Origin: Rhodospirillaceae bacterium
GTDB lineage: Bacteria > Pseudomonadota > Alphaproteobacteria > Rhodospirillales > UBA2165
Assembly: GCA_018674495.1 (NCBI GenBank)
Contig: JABHAA010000059.1
Location: 1 to 47,997 of the forward strand
Direction of reading: 5' to 3'
DNA length: 47,997 nucleotides
Below the pieces are notes generated by a model. The model had not been told where the DNA came from, searched no databases, and saw only the letters and a list, made by a program, of their open reading frames with translations. Shown here piece by piece: positions 33,442-41,505 of this stretch. Each line of letters starts with the position of its first letter. The first letter of the stretch is position 1. The position numbers and the translations under genes were made by a program.

Positions 33442-34431
33442 CTAAAGCACGGGCTGGGGTGCCATATCCGGTCTCGGCGCGTTGATATCATGGTCCACGT
33501 AGGCGATGCATTTTTCGCACGCCGTACCGCCAACATCACAATCCAAATTGGCCTGGCGCAGCTCCTGAAATGGCTTTGAATGCCAAGCCTCCATAAACGA
33601 CATTTCGGTCAGATCGCCCATATTGAAGCTGCCGTCATGGTCGAAGCAGCAGGCTGCCAGTTTGCCGTCATAGGTGATATGGCCCTCGGTGAACAAAGCC
33701 CAACAGGGCAGGGGATCGACCATATTGTCGGCGCGCCCCACATTGCCGGCCACCGGCGTGGTGCCGCGCACCCCCGCCGTCAATCCGGCCTGGCCATATA
33801 GCGGCAGCCAGTAATGCAAATCTACATGCGGGGAGATCATTTCAATGGCCCGCTCCATGCGTTCCTGCTGGGCACCGTCATAACGGATTGAGGAGGCATA
33901 AAGGCCGCAGCGATGACCACTTTCAGCCTCGACCGCATCGCGCACCTGTCTCGCGTCGGCGATGTGGCCGACAACGGTATCGAAGGCATTGACCCGGGTC
34001 ATGTCCTCGCACTGTTCGGCGTCGGCGTAATTGAACGAGAATTTGAGGCTATCTAGGCCGGCCTCCATCACGGCGCGCAAACGCTCCGCATTGGCCATTC
34101 GCCCGTTGGTGGTCAGGAACACATAATCGAAGCCGACCTCTTTCTTGGCGTAATGAATGGCGTCGGCCAGGCGTTTCGAAAGGAACGATTCGCCGAGATA
34201 GAAGACGCCCAGCTCCTTGACCCCGGCGTCGTGCATTTCTTGGACAATGCGGCAATAGAAATCCCAATCGATTTCGCCTTTTTCGCGCAGTTTGGACCCG
34301 GTGGCGCAAAAAAAGCACTGGAAATCGCAATGGGCGGTCAACTCGATCTTGACGCTGGCCGGCGCTGGCGGTTTGGCCTTGCGGTAGTCTTCGGGAATGC
34401 GGGTAATGGTATCGAGGCGGTCAATTATCAT
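33442..34431 (-). CDS. Radical SAM enzyme with SPASM-like C-terminal domain
   Basis: The 329-residue protein has the radical SAM cluster Cys35-x3-Cys39-x2-Cys42 (CDFQCFFC) near the N-terminus and a Cys-rich C-terminus (PCWALFTEGHITYDG, ACCFDHDG, CDVGGTACEKC) that would hold an extra Fe-S cluster, as in SPASM/twitch proteins. These enzymes modify peptides, sugars or other small molecules. The start at 34431 is set by GGGAG about 9 nt upstream, against 34446. It is divergent from the VOC/MaoC genes across a 179-nt region with a direct repeat. No small precursor-peptide gene was seen next to it. Confidence 0.88.
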   Translation of the reverse strand: MIIDRLDTITRIPEDYRKAKPPAPASVKIELTAHCDFQCFFCATGSKLREKGEIDWDFYCRIVQEMHDAGVKELGVFYLGESFLSKRLADAIHYAKKEVGFDYVFLTTNGRMANAERLRAVMEAGLDSLKFSFNYADAEQCEDMTRVNAFDTVVGHIADARQVRDAVEAESGHRCGLYASSIRYDGAQQERMERAIEMISPHVDLHYWLPLYGQAGLTAGVRGTTPVAGNVGRADNMVDPLPCWALFTEGHITYDGKLAACCFDHDGSFNMGDLTEMSFMEAWHSKPFQELRQANLDCDVGGTACEKCIAYVDHDINAPRPDMAPQPVL

Positions 34432-34488
34432 GCGGGCAGCTCCCATCTATGCATAGCCCTTGATGCCAGAGCCGGGCGCCCTCGGCAT

Positions 34489-34537
34489 TGATGGCCATCA
34501 AGTTGGGCATGGGTTTGATGGCCAACAAGTTGGGCAT
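34489..34537. repeat. Direct repeat upstream of the divergent radical SAM and VOC genes
   Basis: TGATGGCCATCAAGTTGGGC plus AT occurs at 34489-34510 and again at 34516-34537 with one mismatch, a 27-base period. The copies lie between the two divergent start codons, 58 nt and 74 nt away, so they may be a regulator binding site or a simple duplication. Confidence 0.6.
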
Positions 34538-34610
34538 AGGCAGCCAGCAATTATGGCGCTATAGTCATTTCAAATAACGACCAAACGGAAGACAAAAGGG
34601 GAATGAGCTT

Positions 34611-35117
34611 ATGGACCAAGTGGTAGTCGAAACGGCTGCGGAGCCGTCATTGAAGTTGAAATTCTTGTCGCACGGAACACTGATTTCCGGCGATTTGGAA
34701 GCAACACGCAAATTTTACGTGGAATTTTTGGGCCTCGAAGTGGTGCGTACCAGTCCGATCTCGCTGATGGTTCGCTTGGGCGGCCAGCATGTCTATGCCT
34801 GCGTTCACCGCAAGAACCACACTTCCAAGATGGATTTCCTGTTTCACAACGGTCTCGATGTGGAAACCCAGGAAGAGGTGGACGAAGCCCACGCGACCAC
34901 CGTCGCCGAAGCCGAAAAATGGGGCATCACCCAAATATCCAAGCCCAAGCTCCAGCACGGAACCTACAGCTTCCTGTTCTGGGACAAGGATTTAAACTGT
35001 TGGGAAATTTTGTCGAACCCCAACGGCGGCTATACCTGGATATTCGAGCAAGGCGATCAGGAAGGCAAAGGCCACATGACCACGGATTTCGAACGGCCGG
35101 GTCTTAAAGCCGAATAG
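34611..35117 (+). CDS. VOC (glyoxalase/extradiol dioxygenase-fold) protein
   Basis: The 168-residue protein has the VOC pattern: FLSHGTLISGDLEATRKFYVEFLGLEVVR at about 18-46 with a metal His near 21, a middle His-rich strand (DFLFHNGLDV) and the ligand Glu in LNCWEIL near the end. Such proteins are dioxygenases, lyases or epimerases that bind a divalent metal. GGGGAATGAGC stands before the ATG. A MaoC-like hydratase follows 22 nt later on the same strand, so the two may act in one pathway. Confidence 0.88.
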   Translation: MDQVVVETAAEPSLKLKFLSHGTLISGDLEATRKFYVEFLGLEVVRTSPISLMVRLGGQHVYACVHRKNHTSKMDFLFHNGLDVETQEEVDEAHATTVAEAEKWGITQISKPKLQHGTYSFLFWDKDLNCWEILSNPNGGYTWIFEQGDQEGKGHMTTDFERPGLKAE

Positions 35118-35139
35118 CAGCCGCGAAACCGTATAGTTT

Positions 35140-35604
35140 ATGAACGAGCCGCCGTATCTGGCCAGTTACAGCTACCAGGACCTGATCCCGGGAGCCACGT
35201 ATACGATTGGCGCCTACCGCCTCGAGCCCGAGGAAATCAAGGACTATGCCCGGCGCTGGGACCCGATGCCGTTTCACATCGATGAGGATTTGGCCAAGGC
35301 CAGTATGTATGGCGGGCTGACCGCCTGCGGCAACCATCTGATGGCCATCCGCATTCATCTGCTGCAATCGCAAGGGGTCAATCCGAATGTGTTGGCGTCG
35401 TTTGGCTATGACGAGGTGCGCTTTCGTAAAGCCGCCTATGCTGGCGAAGTTTTGAGCCTGACCTTGGAATGCGACAGCAAACGATTGTCCGAATCTCGCC
35501 CCAATTGCGGCATTGTGAAGCTCAATTTCACCCTCGACAACCAGGACGGCGAGACCGTGCTGTCGATGATCGACACAATTTTAATGCGCGATGCGGTGGC
35601 CTGA
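35140..35604 (+). CDS. MaoC-like hydratase
   Basis: The 154-residue hot-dog-fold protein has the hydratase 2 motif with catalytic Asp41 and His46 (DPMPFHIDEDLAKASMYGG). Members hydrate or dehydrate enoyl-CoA or similar acids. No strong ribosome site precedes the ATG, so translation may be coupled to the VOC gene. The next gene on the strand begins 94 nt later. Confidence 0.88.
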   Translation: MNEPPYLASYSYQDLIPGATYTIGAYRLEPEEIKDYARRWDPMPFHIDEDLAKASMYGGLTACGNHLMAIRIHLLQSQGVNPNVLASFGYDEVRFRKAAYAGEVLSLTLECDSKRLSESRPNCGIVKLNFTLDNQDGETVLSMIDTILMRDAVA

Positions 35605-35698
35605 GCAAATCATACTGCGTCCATATTGTGGTTTCCCCCACCTGTAATCGGTCCAGGAAAGCCCTCACCTTAATACATATACGGTGTGTTCAACGGGG

Positions 35699-36043
35699 AT
35701 GGAGCACGGGGGCCCCAGCAAAGCGGTCCCGTGGAGTCGGAAGTTGTATTTTTATAGCACAAGACGGGTCCAGTATTTGCGCATCAGCGCCCTTCATTTT
35801 GTGGCCTTTTTGCTGTTCGGACCAATCGCGGCGGCGGTCTACGGCGCCCTTGAAATCGCCATGCTGTACCTGCTGGTTTTGATCGTGCCGCCGGAACCGG
35901 CGCTGCTGATCCTGTTTCATATAGTTTATCTGGTGGCCGGCGCCCCGCTGTTTTGGTTTTCCATGCGCATCCGCCATTATCAACAGGCACCCGGCTCCGA
36001 AGTTCGCGGACGCTTCCGCCGGCGCGCCACCTTGTGGCATTAG
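35699..36043 (+). CDS. Small membrane protein of unknown function
   Basis: The 114-residue protein has two hydrophobic helices (about residues 31-55 and 58-85) between a basic N-terminal part and a basic C-terminal tail (RGRFRRRATLWH). A GTG at 35684 is an alternative start. It ends 14 nt before the receiver-GGDEF gene, so it may be co-transcribed and could anchor or tune that signalling protein. I do not recognise the family. Confidence 0.55.
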   Translation: MEHGGPSKAVPWSRKLYFYSTRRVQYLRISALHFVAFLLFGPIAAAVYGALEIAMLYLLVLIVPPEPALLILFHIVYLVAGAPLFWFSMRIRHYQQAPGSEVRGRFRRRATLWH

Positions 36044-36057
36044 GTGGAGCCGAGCCA

Positions 36058-36987
36058 ATGCCGCAAAAAATTCTTATCGTCGACGACGACGAATTATTCC
36101 GACAAGGGCTGAGCCTGGCCTTTCACGGCGACTATGACCTCTATACCGCCGAGGACGCCGAGACGGCGCTGGGTATGCTCGAAAATGACGGGCCGTTCGC
36201 GGTGATCGTCTCCGATATGCAAATGCCCGGCTTGAGCGGCATCGATTTTTTGCGCAAAGCCGCCACCGAAGCGCCCGATACGGTGCGCATCCTACTGACC
36301 GGCTATTCCGACGAAAATACGGCGGTGCGCGGCATCAACGAGGGGCGCATCTTCCGCTACCTCACCAAGCCCTGTTCCATGGAAGTCGTGCGCGCCGCCG
36401 TCGCCGACGCGGCCGAGGAATTTGGCTTGGCTGAGGAACGCGCGCGTCTGGAAGTGGAGTTGGAGAATTGCGCCTATACGGACGAGCTGACCGGTATCGA
36501 CAACCGCCGCCGCTTTTTCGAAAAAGGCCAGGAAGAATACGCCCGTGCCCAGCGCTACGGCCGACCGTTGACCACCATGATGCTGGACCTGGATCATTTC
36601 AAACAAGTGAACGATACCCACGGCCACGCCGCCGGCGACGCCGTGATCCGCGAAGTATCGGCGCGCATTGCGACGCGTCTGCGCGAGCAGGATATTTTCG
36701 GGCGCTACGGCGGCGAGGAGTTTTCGATCCTGCTGATCGAGGTTGGCGCCCGCCGGGCGGAACTGGTGGCAAACCGACTTTGCCACGCCATTGCCGAGGC
36801 GCCAGTGGGCACCGATGCGGGACCCCTGGATGTCACCATCAGTATTGGTGTTTCGGAACTGGTGAGCACCGATACTAGCTTGGCCCAAGTTCTGGCGCGC
36901 GCCGACGAGGCCCTCTACGAAGCCAAGGCGGGCGGGCGCAACCGGGCCCGGACTGCCATATCCAACATCACCAAAATCAAGGCGTGA
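36058..36987 (+). CDS. Response regulator with GGDEF domain (diguanylate cyclase)
   Basis: The 309-residue protein has a receiver (Asp10/Asp11, phospho-acceptor Asp53 in VSDMQMPG, Lys104 in LTKP) and a GGDEF domain with the active-site GGEEF at 218-222. The product-inhibition site Arg209-x2-Asp212 lies 5 residues before it, as usual. It should make cyclic di-GMP when phosphorylated. The start at 36058 has GGTGGAG about 9 nt upstream; an earlier frame from 35953 overlaps the membrane gene. No cognate kinase is adjacent. Confidence 0.93.
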   Translation: MPQKILIVDDDELFRQGLSLAFHGDYDLYTAEDAETALGMLENDGPFAVIVSDMQMPGLSGIDFLRKAATEAPDTVRILLTGYSDENTAVRGINEGRIFRYLTKPCSMEVVRAAVADAAEEFGLAEERARLEVELENCAYTDELTGIDNRRRFFEKGQEEYARAQRYGRPLTTMMLDLDHFKQVNDTHGHAAGDAVIREVSARIATRLREQDIFGRYGGEEFSILLIEVGARRAELVANRLCHAIAEAPVGTDAGPLDVTISIGVSELVSTDTSLAQVLARADEALYEAKAGGRNRARTAISNITKIKA

Positions 36988-37028
36988 TGCGGTTTGCAAG
37001 GCCCGGCGGCATCGGCTAAGTCCCAGCT

Positions 37029-38264
37029 ATGAATGATACCGAAGCCTCCGCCAACCCAAGCTATGCCTGGGTCATGGCTGCCGTCACGTTTTCGCTGACG
37101 GGGCTGTCGTTCGGCGTCTTGGGATCGGCCGGCGTGTTTTTGAAACCGCTGGCGGCGGAATTCGGCTGGAGCCGGGGTGATCTGTCCCTCGGCTATACGG
37201 CGATCACCCTGTCGACCGCCGCATCGACGGTGATCTGGGGGATTTTCGCCGACCGCTATGGGGCCCGCTGGATCGCCCTGTTCGGCGCCTCGGTTTTGGG
37301 CGTCTGCCTGTTATTGTTGAGCCAGATCGAAACCAAGACCCAGTTTTATGCCTATTACGTTTTGTTCGGCGCCTTGGGACACGGCGCGCTCAGCCCGCTC
37401 TATGCCAATGTGGGATTGTGGTTCAAGCGCAATATCGGCCTTGCTATCGGCATCGCCATTTCGGGCGGCGCCGTCGGCCAGGGGGCGGTGCCGATGATCA
37501 CCAGTCTGCTGATCGAGGCGCGCGGCTGGTCGGCCACCTATGCCATCCTGGGCGCCGCCTATCTGTTGATCGCTATTCCCATCGCGCTTTTAGTGCGCAA
37601 TCCACCGCGCCCGGAAGGCAACGCCGGTTCCGAAGCGCCGAAAATGGCCGACGGTACCCCCTTTCCGCTGCCGCCCGCTGTGGCCGTCGGCTGGGTGGCG
37701 TTTGCAGTGATCTTCTGCTGCATCACCATGTCGGTTCCCATCGTGCATCTGGTGCCGTTGCTGACCGATAGGGGGATCGGCCTGGAAGTGGCTGTATCGG
37801 CACTGCTGGTGCTGATGCTGGCGGGCGCGGTGGGGCGCATCATCGGCGGCAAACTGGCCGACACGATCGGGCCGTTACAGTCCTATATGTTAATGTCGGC
37901 CGCGCAGACTATTGCCGTATTCTTTTTCCCGCTGGTTACCGGCATGGCGTCGATTTATGTGTTATCCGGTCTGTTCGGCGTGTTTTACTCGGGCGTCATG
38001 GCGGCCTTTATCGTCATCGTCCGCTTTATGGTGCCGGCCAATTACTTGGCCCGCTCGATGGCCGTGGTCTCGGCGGCCGGCTGGGTCGGCATGGGCCTTG
38101 GCGGCTGGCAGGGTGGATTCGTGTTCGATCTGACCGGTGATTATATCTGGTCGTTCCGCAACGCCGCCGCTGCCGGCGTCATCAATGTGAGTATTCTTGT
38201 GCTGTTTTTCTTTTCCATAAAGCGCGCCAGAATTCGCTTCGCCGCCGCCCAATTTGCGACTTGA
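37029..38264 (+). CDS. MFS transporter, oxalate/formate antiporter or monocarboxylate type
   Basis: The 411-residue protein has about 12 membrane helices in two halves separated by a cytoplasmic loop (RNPPRPEGNAGSEAPK at about 192-207). The first loop, WGIFADRYGARW, is the MFS signature, and GKLADTIGPLQ is its repeat in the second half. FGWSRGDLSLGYT at the start is typical of the OFA group that carries oxalate, formate or other organic acids. It is alone on its transcript or leads into the TRAP genes 164 nt away. The ribosome site is weak. Confidence 0.9.
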   Translation: MNDTEASANPSYAWVMAAVTFSLTGLSFGVLGSAGVFLKPLAAEFGWSRGDLSLGYTAITLSTAASTVIWGIFADRYGARWIALFGASVLGVCLLLLSQIETKTQFYAYYVLFGALGHGALSPLYANVGLWFKRNIGLAIGIAISGGAVGQGAVPMITSLLIEARGWSATYAILGAAYLLIAIPIALLVRNPPRPEGNAGSEAPKMADGTPFPLPPAVAVGWVAFAVIFCCITMSVPIVHLVPLLTDRGIGLEVAVSALLVLMLAGAVGRIIGGKLADTIGPLQSYMLMSAAQTIAVFFFPLVTGMASIYVLSGLFGVFYSGVMAAFIVIVRFMVPANYLARSMAVVSAAGWVGMGLGGWQGGFVFDLTGDYIWSFRNAAAAGVINVSILVLFFFSIKRARIRFAAAQFAT

Positions 38265-38428
38265 TTGAGCATGCCTCAAAAAAAACAGGTGCGCTGGTAG
38301 GCAAACCCGCCTACAAATAAGGGCTATTGGGGAGCCGGCTATTCCCCATGGACATTTTTGTAAATTTACCTAGCTGGTGCCACAAGGCGGTGCTGGCCTA
38401 AATGCCAAGACAGGGAGGAAATTTTAAG

Positions 38429-39424
38429 ATGGCTTTAGGAACAAATATTTTGACAATCATGGCAGCCGCCGGATTGGCGGTGGCTGGGCTTTCGGGCCAT
38501 GCCACGTCCCCAGCCATGGCGGCCGAAAAGACGATCAACGGCGCCAGCTGTTTTCCCATTGGTCACCCGGTGCACAAGCCTTTCCAAGCACTAGCTGACG
38601 ATATCAACAAGCGCGGCAAGGGTGTCATTCAGATCAAGATGGTTGGCGGCGCGCCGGCCATCGGTAGCCCCTTCACTCTGACCCAGAAAATGGCCCGCGG
38701 CGCCTATGATATCGTAGGTTGCACCGAGGCCTATTTCGGCAACGTCATACCGGAAGCACCGGTACTGCGCTTTTCCGAGCATACTTATTCGGGGCTGCGT
38801 AAAAACGGTGGCTTCAAATATGTCGCTGATCTTTTAGACAAAAAGAATATCCATTATGTCGGCCGGTACTGGACCTTCGGGCCGTTTCATTTGTGGCTGA
38901 AAAACCCCATTTCCAAGCCTGACCTCAAGGGTCTCAACCTCCGCGTTGCCCCGGTCTACACCGCCTTCTTCAAGGCCCTCGGCGCAACCGTGCAACAGGC
39001 CAGCACTTCCCAGGTCTATACCCTAATGGAGAACGGCACGGTGCATGGATATGGCTGGCCGGCAGCCGGCTGGGTTCCGGCATGGGCCAAGGTCACCGGT
39101 TATCGGGTGGACCCTGGGTTCTACGACGCCGCGCTTCACCTGCTCGTCAACAAGAAATCCTGGAACGGCCTTACCAAGGCGCAGCAGGGCGTGATTAACG
39201 AAGCTACGCTCGAAGCAGAGAAGAAGGTAGATGCCGGGACGGCCTGGAAAGGCATCCTCAAAAAGCAGGATGCGTTCCGCGCTAAGGCCGGCATGAAGAT
39301 CATCACCTTCAAAGGTGCTGACCGTAAAAAGTATATGGATACGGCGCGCGAAGCCGGCTGGAAAGAAGTGATCGACCGCAGCCCGAAACATGGGCCAGCG
39401 CTGAAGAAGTTGTTCACCAAGTAA
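38429..39424 (+). CDS. dctP: TRAP transporter substrate-binding protein (DctP family)
   Basis: The 331-residue protein has a signal peptide (MALGTNILTIMAAAGLAVAG, cut near PAMAA-EK) and the DctP fold: GHPVHKPFQALADDINKRG, GLRKNGGFKYVADLLD, the carboxylate-site stretch LKGLNLRVAP with Arg, and WNGLTKAQQGVINEA. These proteins bind organic acids and hand them to the DctQM membrane unit. The start at 38429 has GGGAGGAAA about 9-12 nt upstream. A strong hairpin separates it from dctQ. Confidence 0.92.
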   Translation: MALGTNILTIMAAAGLAVAGLSGHATSPAMAAEKTINGASCFPIGHPVHKPFQALADDINKRGKGVIQIKMVGGAPAIGSPFTLTQKMARGAYDIVGCTEAYFGNVIPEAPVLRFSEHTYSGLRKNGGFKYVADLLDKKNIHYVGRYWTFGPFHLWLKNPISKPDLKGLNLRVAPVYTAFFKALGATVQQASTSQVYTLMENGTVHGYGWPAAGWVPAWAKVTGYRVDPGFYDAALHLLVNKKSWNGLTKAQQGVINEATLEAEKKVDAGTAWKGILKKQDAFRAKAGMKIITFKGADRKKYMDTAREAGWKEVIDRSPKHGPALKKLFTK

Positions 39425-39441
39425 TCCAAGCCGAACTGAGT

Positions 39442-39476
39442 TCGGAGGAGCCGTTGTCGGCTCCTCCGATTCTCAT
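39442..39476 (+). terminator. Hairpin between dctP and dctQ (attenuator or RNA-stability element)
   Basis: TCGGAGGAGCCG (39442-39453) pairs perfectly with CGGCTCCTCCGA (39458-39469) around a TTGT loop, giving a 12-bp stem; TTCTCAT follows. Such hairpins after a binding-protein gene usually keep its mRNA abundant while lowering expression of the membrane subunits. Confidence 0.75.
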
Positions 39477-39515
39477 AATGAAATATCTATTTGAACATAT
39501 TCATCGGATGGCGCG

Positions 39516-40046
39516 ATGAACAAGCCGCTCGATATATTCGAGGCTGGATTTAACAGGTTCAACGCGTTTCTGGCCGCATTGGTAGCCCTGTCCATTGGCC
39601 TCATTGCGGTCCTGATACCTCTCAATCTTCTAATGGTTAAGGCCCAATGGGGTAGCATCTGGTGGCTCAACGAGGGCATCGAATACACCCTCTATGTCGG
39701 TGTCTTTATCTGCGCGCCTTGGGTTTTGCAGCAGGGCTCCCATGTGCGTGTCGATGTGCTGACCTCGGCCCTGCCGGCACATCTCTCGGAGCGCATGGAA
39801 AAAATTCTCGACGGCATCGGCATCGCCTTGTGCCTGTTGCTGTGCTTCTACGGCGCCCGCGCTACGATCATCGAGTTCCAGGACGGCACATTGCCGGATA
39901 AGGACCTGCGCATCGCCAATTGGTACATGATGGCAGTCTTCACATTTGCCTTCGCGCTGCTCGCCATCGAGTTTTCTCTGCGTCTCCGCCGGGTCAAGGA
40001 AATCCTCGCCAAGGAAGATCAGGTTATGTCCGAAGCTGGGTTCTAG
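39516..40046 (+). CDS. dctQ: TRAP transporter small permease (DctQ family)
   Basis: The 176-residue protein has four hydrophobic helices and the DctQ-type sequence FICAPWVLQQGSHVRVDVLTSALP around residues 67-90. It forms the small membrane unit with DctM. GGATGGCG precedes the ATG. It ends 3 nt before dctM. Confidence 0.9.
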   Translation: MNKPLDIFEAGFNRFNAFLAALVALSIGLIAVLIPLNLLMVKAQWGSIWWLNEGIEYTLYVGVFICAPWVLQQGSHVRVDVLTSALPAHLSERMEKILDGIGIALCLLLCFYGARATIIEFQDGTLPDKDLRIANWYMMAVFTFAFALLAIEFSLRLRRVKEILAKEDQVMSEAGF

Positions 40047-40049
40047 CCC

Positions 40050-41495
40050 ATGGAATGGTACTTCGCCCTCGGTCTGCTGCTCGGCACCGTCTGCGTCGCC
40101 ATGTTCCTCGGGCTGCCCGTCGCCCTCGCATTTTTCGCCGCCAACGTGCTGGGCACCGCGCTCTTTATTTCGGGCGATGTCGGCCTCGTCTTCATGCCGC
40201 TGGAATTTCACAACGCCATCAAGTTCACCCTGATGCCCATCGCGCTGTTCCTGTTGATGGGCGAAATTTTGTTGCAGACCGGTGTCGCCTTCAAGGCCAT
40301 CGGTGCCATTGACCGGATGATCTCGAAAGTGCCGGGGCGGCTGTCCATCGTTTCCATCGTTGGCGGTACCGTGTTTTCGTCGCTCTCGGGCTCGACCATC
40401 GCCAATACCGCCATCCTTGGCTCGGTACTGTTGCCCGATATGATCAAGCGCGGCTACCAGCCTTCCATAGCCATGGGCCCGATCATGGCCGTCGGCGGCA
40501 TCGCTATGTTGATACCACCCTCGGCATTGGCGGTGTTGTTGGCCAGTATCGCCGAGCAATCGGTAGCGCAATTGTTGATCGCCGGGATCGTGCCTGGCGT
40601 TTTGATGGCGGTCTTGTTTTTCGCCTATGTGATTATACGCTGTATCGTTAACCCGGAATTGGCGCCATCCTATGCGCCCGATGAGACCGAACTGGATGAA
40701 CCGGTCTCGATTTCATTGAATATACGCGGGCGGATGTGGGGCAGAGCGGAATACAACGGCCGCTTTCGCCGCATCATTCACCGCACGCTACCGTTCATTC
40801 TCTATATATTTCCGCTCTTCATCATCTTCATCGTCGTCGTTGGCAGTATCTTTTTCAAGATCGCCGCTCCCACCGAAGCCGCGGCGCTGGGCTGTGTTGC
40901 CTCCCTCGGGATTTGCTATTTTTTCCGCCTATTCAAAAATATCATAAAAATTTCCGGCATCGATGGTGCTGACTTCAATTGGCGGGCGATCTTCAAATCG
41001 CTGATGGAAACGGCGAAAATCAACACCATGATCCTGTTCATCATCGCTGGTTCTCTGGTCTTCAGTCAGGCGCTAGCCAATTCCGGCGCAACCGACGGGC
41101 TCTTGAAGGCGGTTGCCTCGCTCGACCTGACGCCGCTCATGGTGGTGATTGCCATGATGGTGGTCCTTTTGTTTCTCGGCGCCTTCATGGATCAAGTCAG
41201 CATGCTCCTGCTAACCCTGCCGTTCTTTCTATTGGGCTCCCAGTCCTTGATGGTTGTCTACAAGATCGATGTTATCTGGCTGATGGTGCTGATGCTGATC
41301 ACCATGGAAATCAGCCTGCTGACGCCGCCCTTCGGGCTTTTGCTTTATGTGATGAAGGGCATCGCGCCGTTTGATGTGACCCTTGGCGAGGTGGTTAAAT
41401 CGGCGGCGCCGTTTATTTTCATCGAACTTGCGGTACTGGTGCTGCTGGTGGCAGCGCCAGAGGTCGCCACCTGGCTGCCCAGCAAAATAAATTGA
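40050..41495 (+). CDS. dctM: TRAP transporter large permease (DctM family)
   Basis: The 481-residue protein has about 12 membrane helices and DctM marks: FLGLPVALAFFAANVLG at the start, LFLLMGEILLQTG, the SLSGSTIANTAILGSVLLPDM region and IPPSALAVLL. A soluble loop at about 200-240 (PDETELDEPVS) lies between helices. It imports organic acids with sodium. A FAD hydroxylase gene follows 10 nt later on the same strand, so the transported compound may be its substrate or a related acid. Confidence 0.93.
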   Translation: MEWYFALGLLLGTVCVAMFLGLPVALAFFAANVLGTALFISGDVGLVFMPLEFHNAIKFTLMPIALFLLMGEILLQTGVAFKAIGAIDRMISKVPGRLSIVSIVGGTVFSSLSGSTIANTAILGSVLLPDMIKRGYQPSIAMGPIMAVGGIAMLIPPSALAVLLASIAEQSVAQLLIAGIVPGVLMAVLFFAYVIIRCIVNPELAPSYAPDETELDEPVSISLNIRGRMWGRAEYNGRFRRIIHRTLPFILYIFPLFIIFIVVVGSIFFKIAAPTEAAALGCVASLGICYFFRLFKNIIKISGIDGADFNWRAIFKSLMETAKINTMILFIIAGSLVFSQALANSGATDGLLKAVASLDLTPLMVVIAMMVVLLFLGAFMDQVSMLLLTLPFFLLGSQSLMVVYKIDVIWLMVLMLITMEISLLTPPFGLLLYVMKGIAPFDVTLGEVVKSAAPFIFIELAVLVLLVAAPEVATWLPSKIN

Positions 41496-41505
41496 GCGGC
41501 AATAC

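Noticed and set aside
38297..38348. Two short hairpins after the MFS gene (stems of 6 bp)
   Set aside because: Stems are short and no T-tract follows; they may be chance or a weak terminator.
39630..40571. Open frame of 313 codons on the minus strand
   Set aside because: Antisense of dctQ and dctM, both of which are clear genes.
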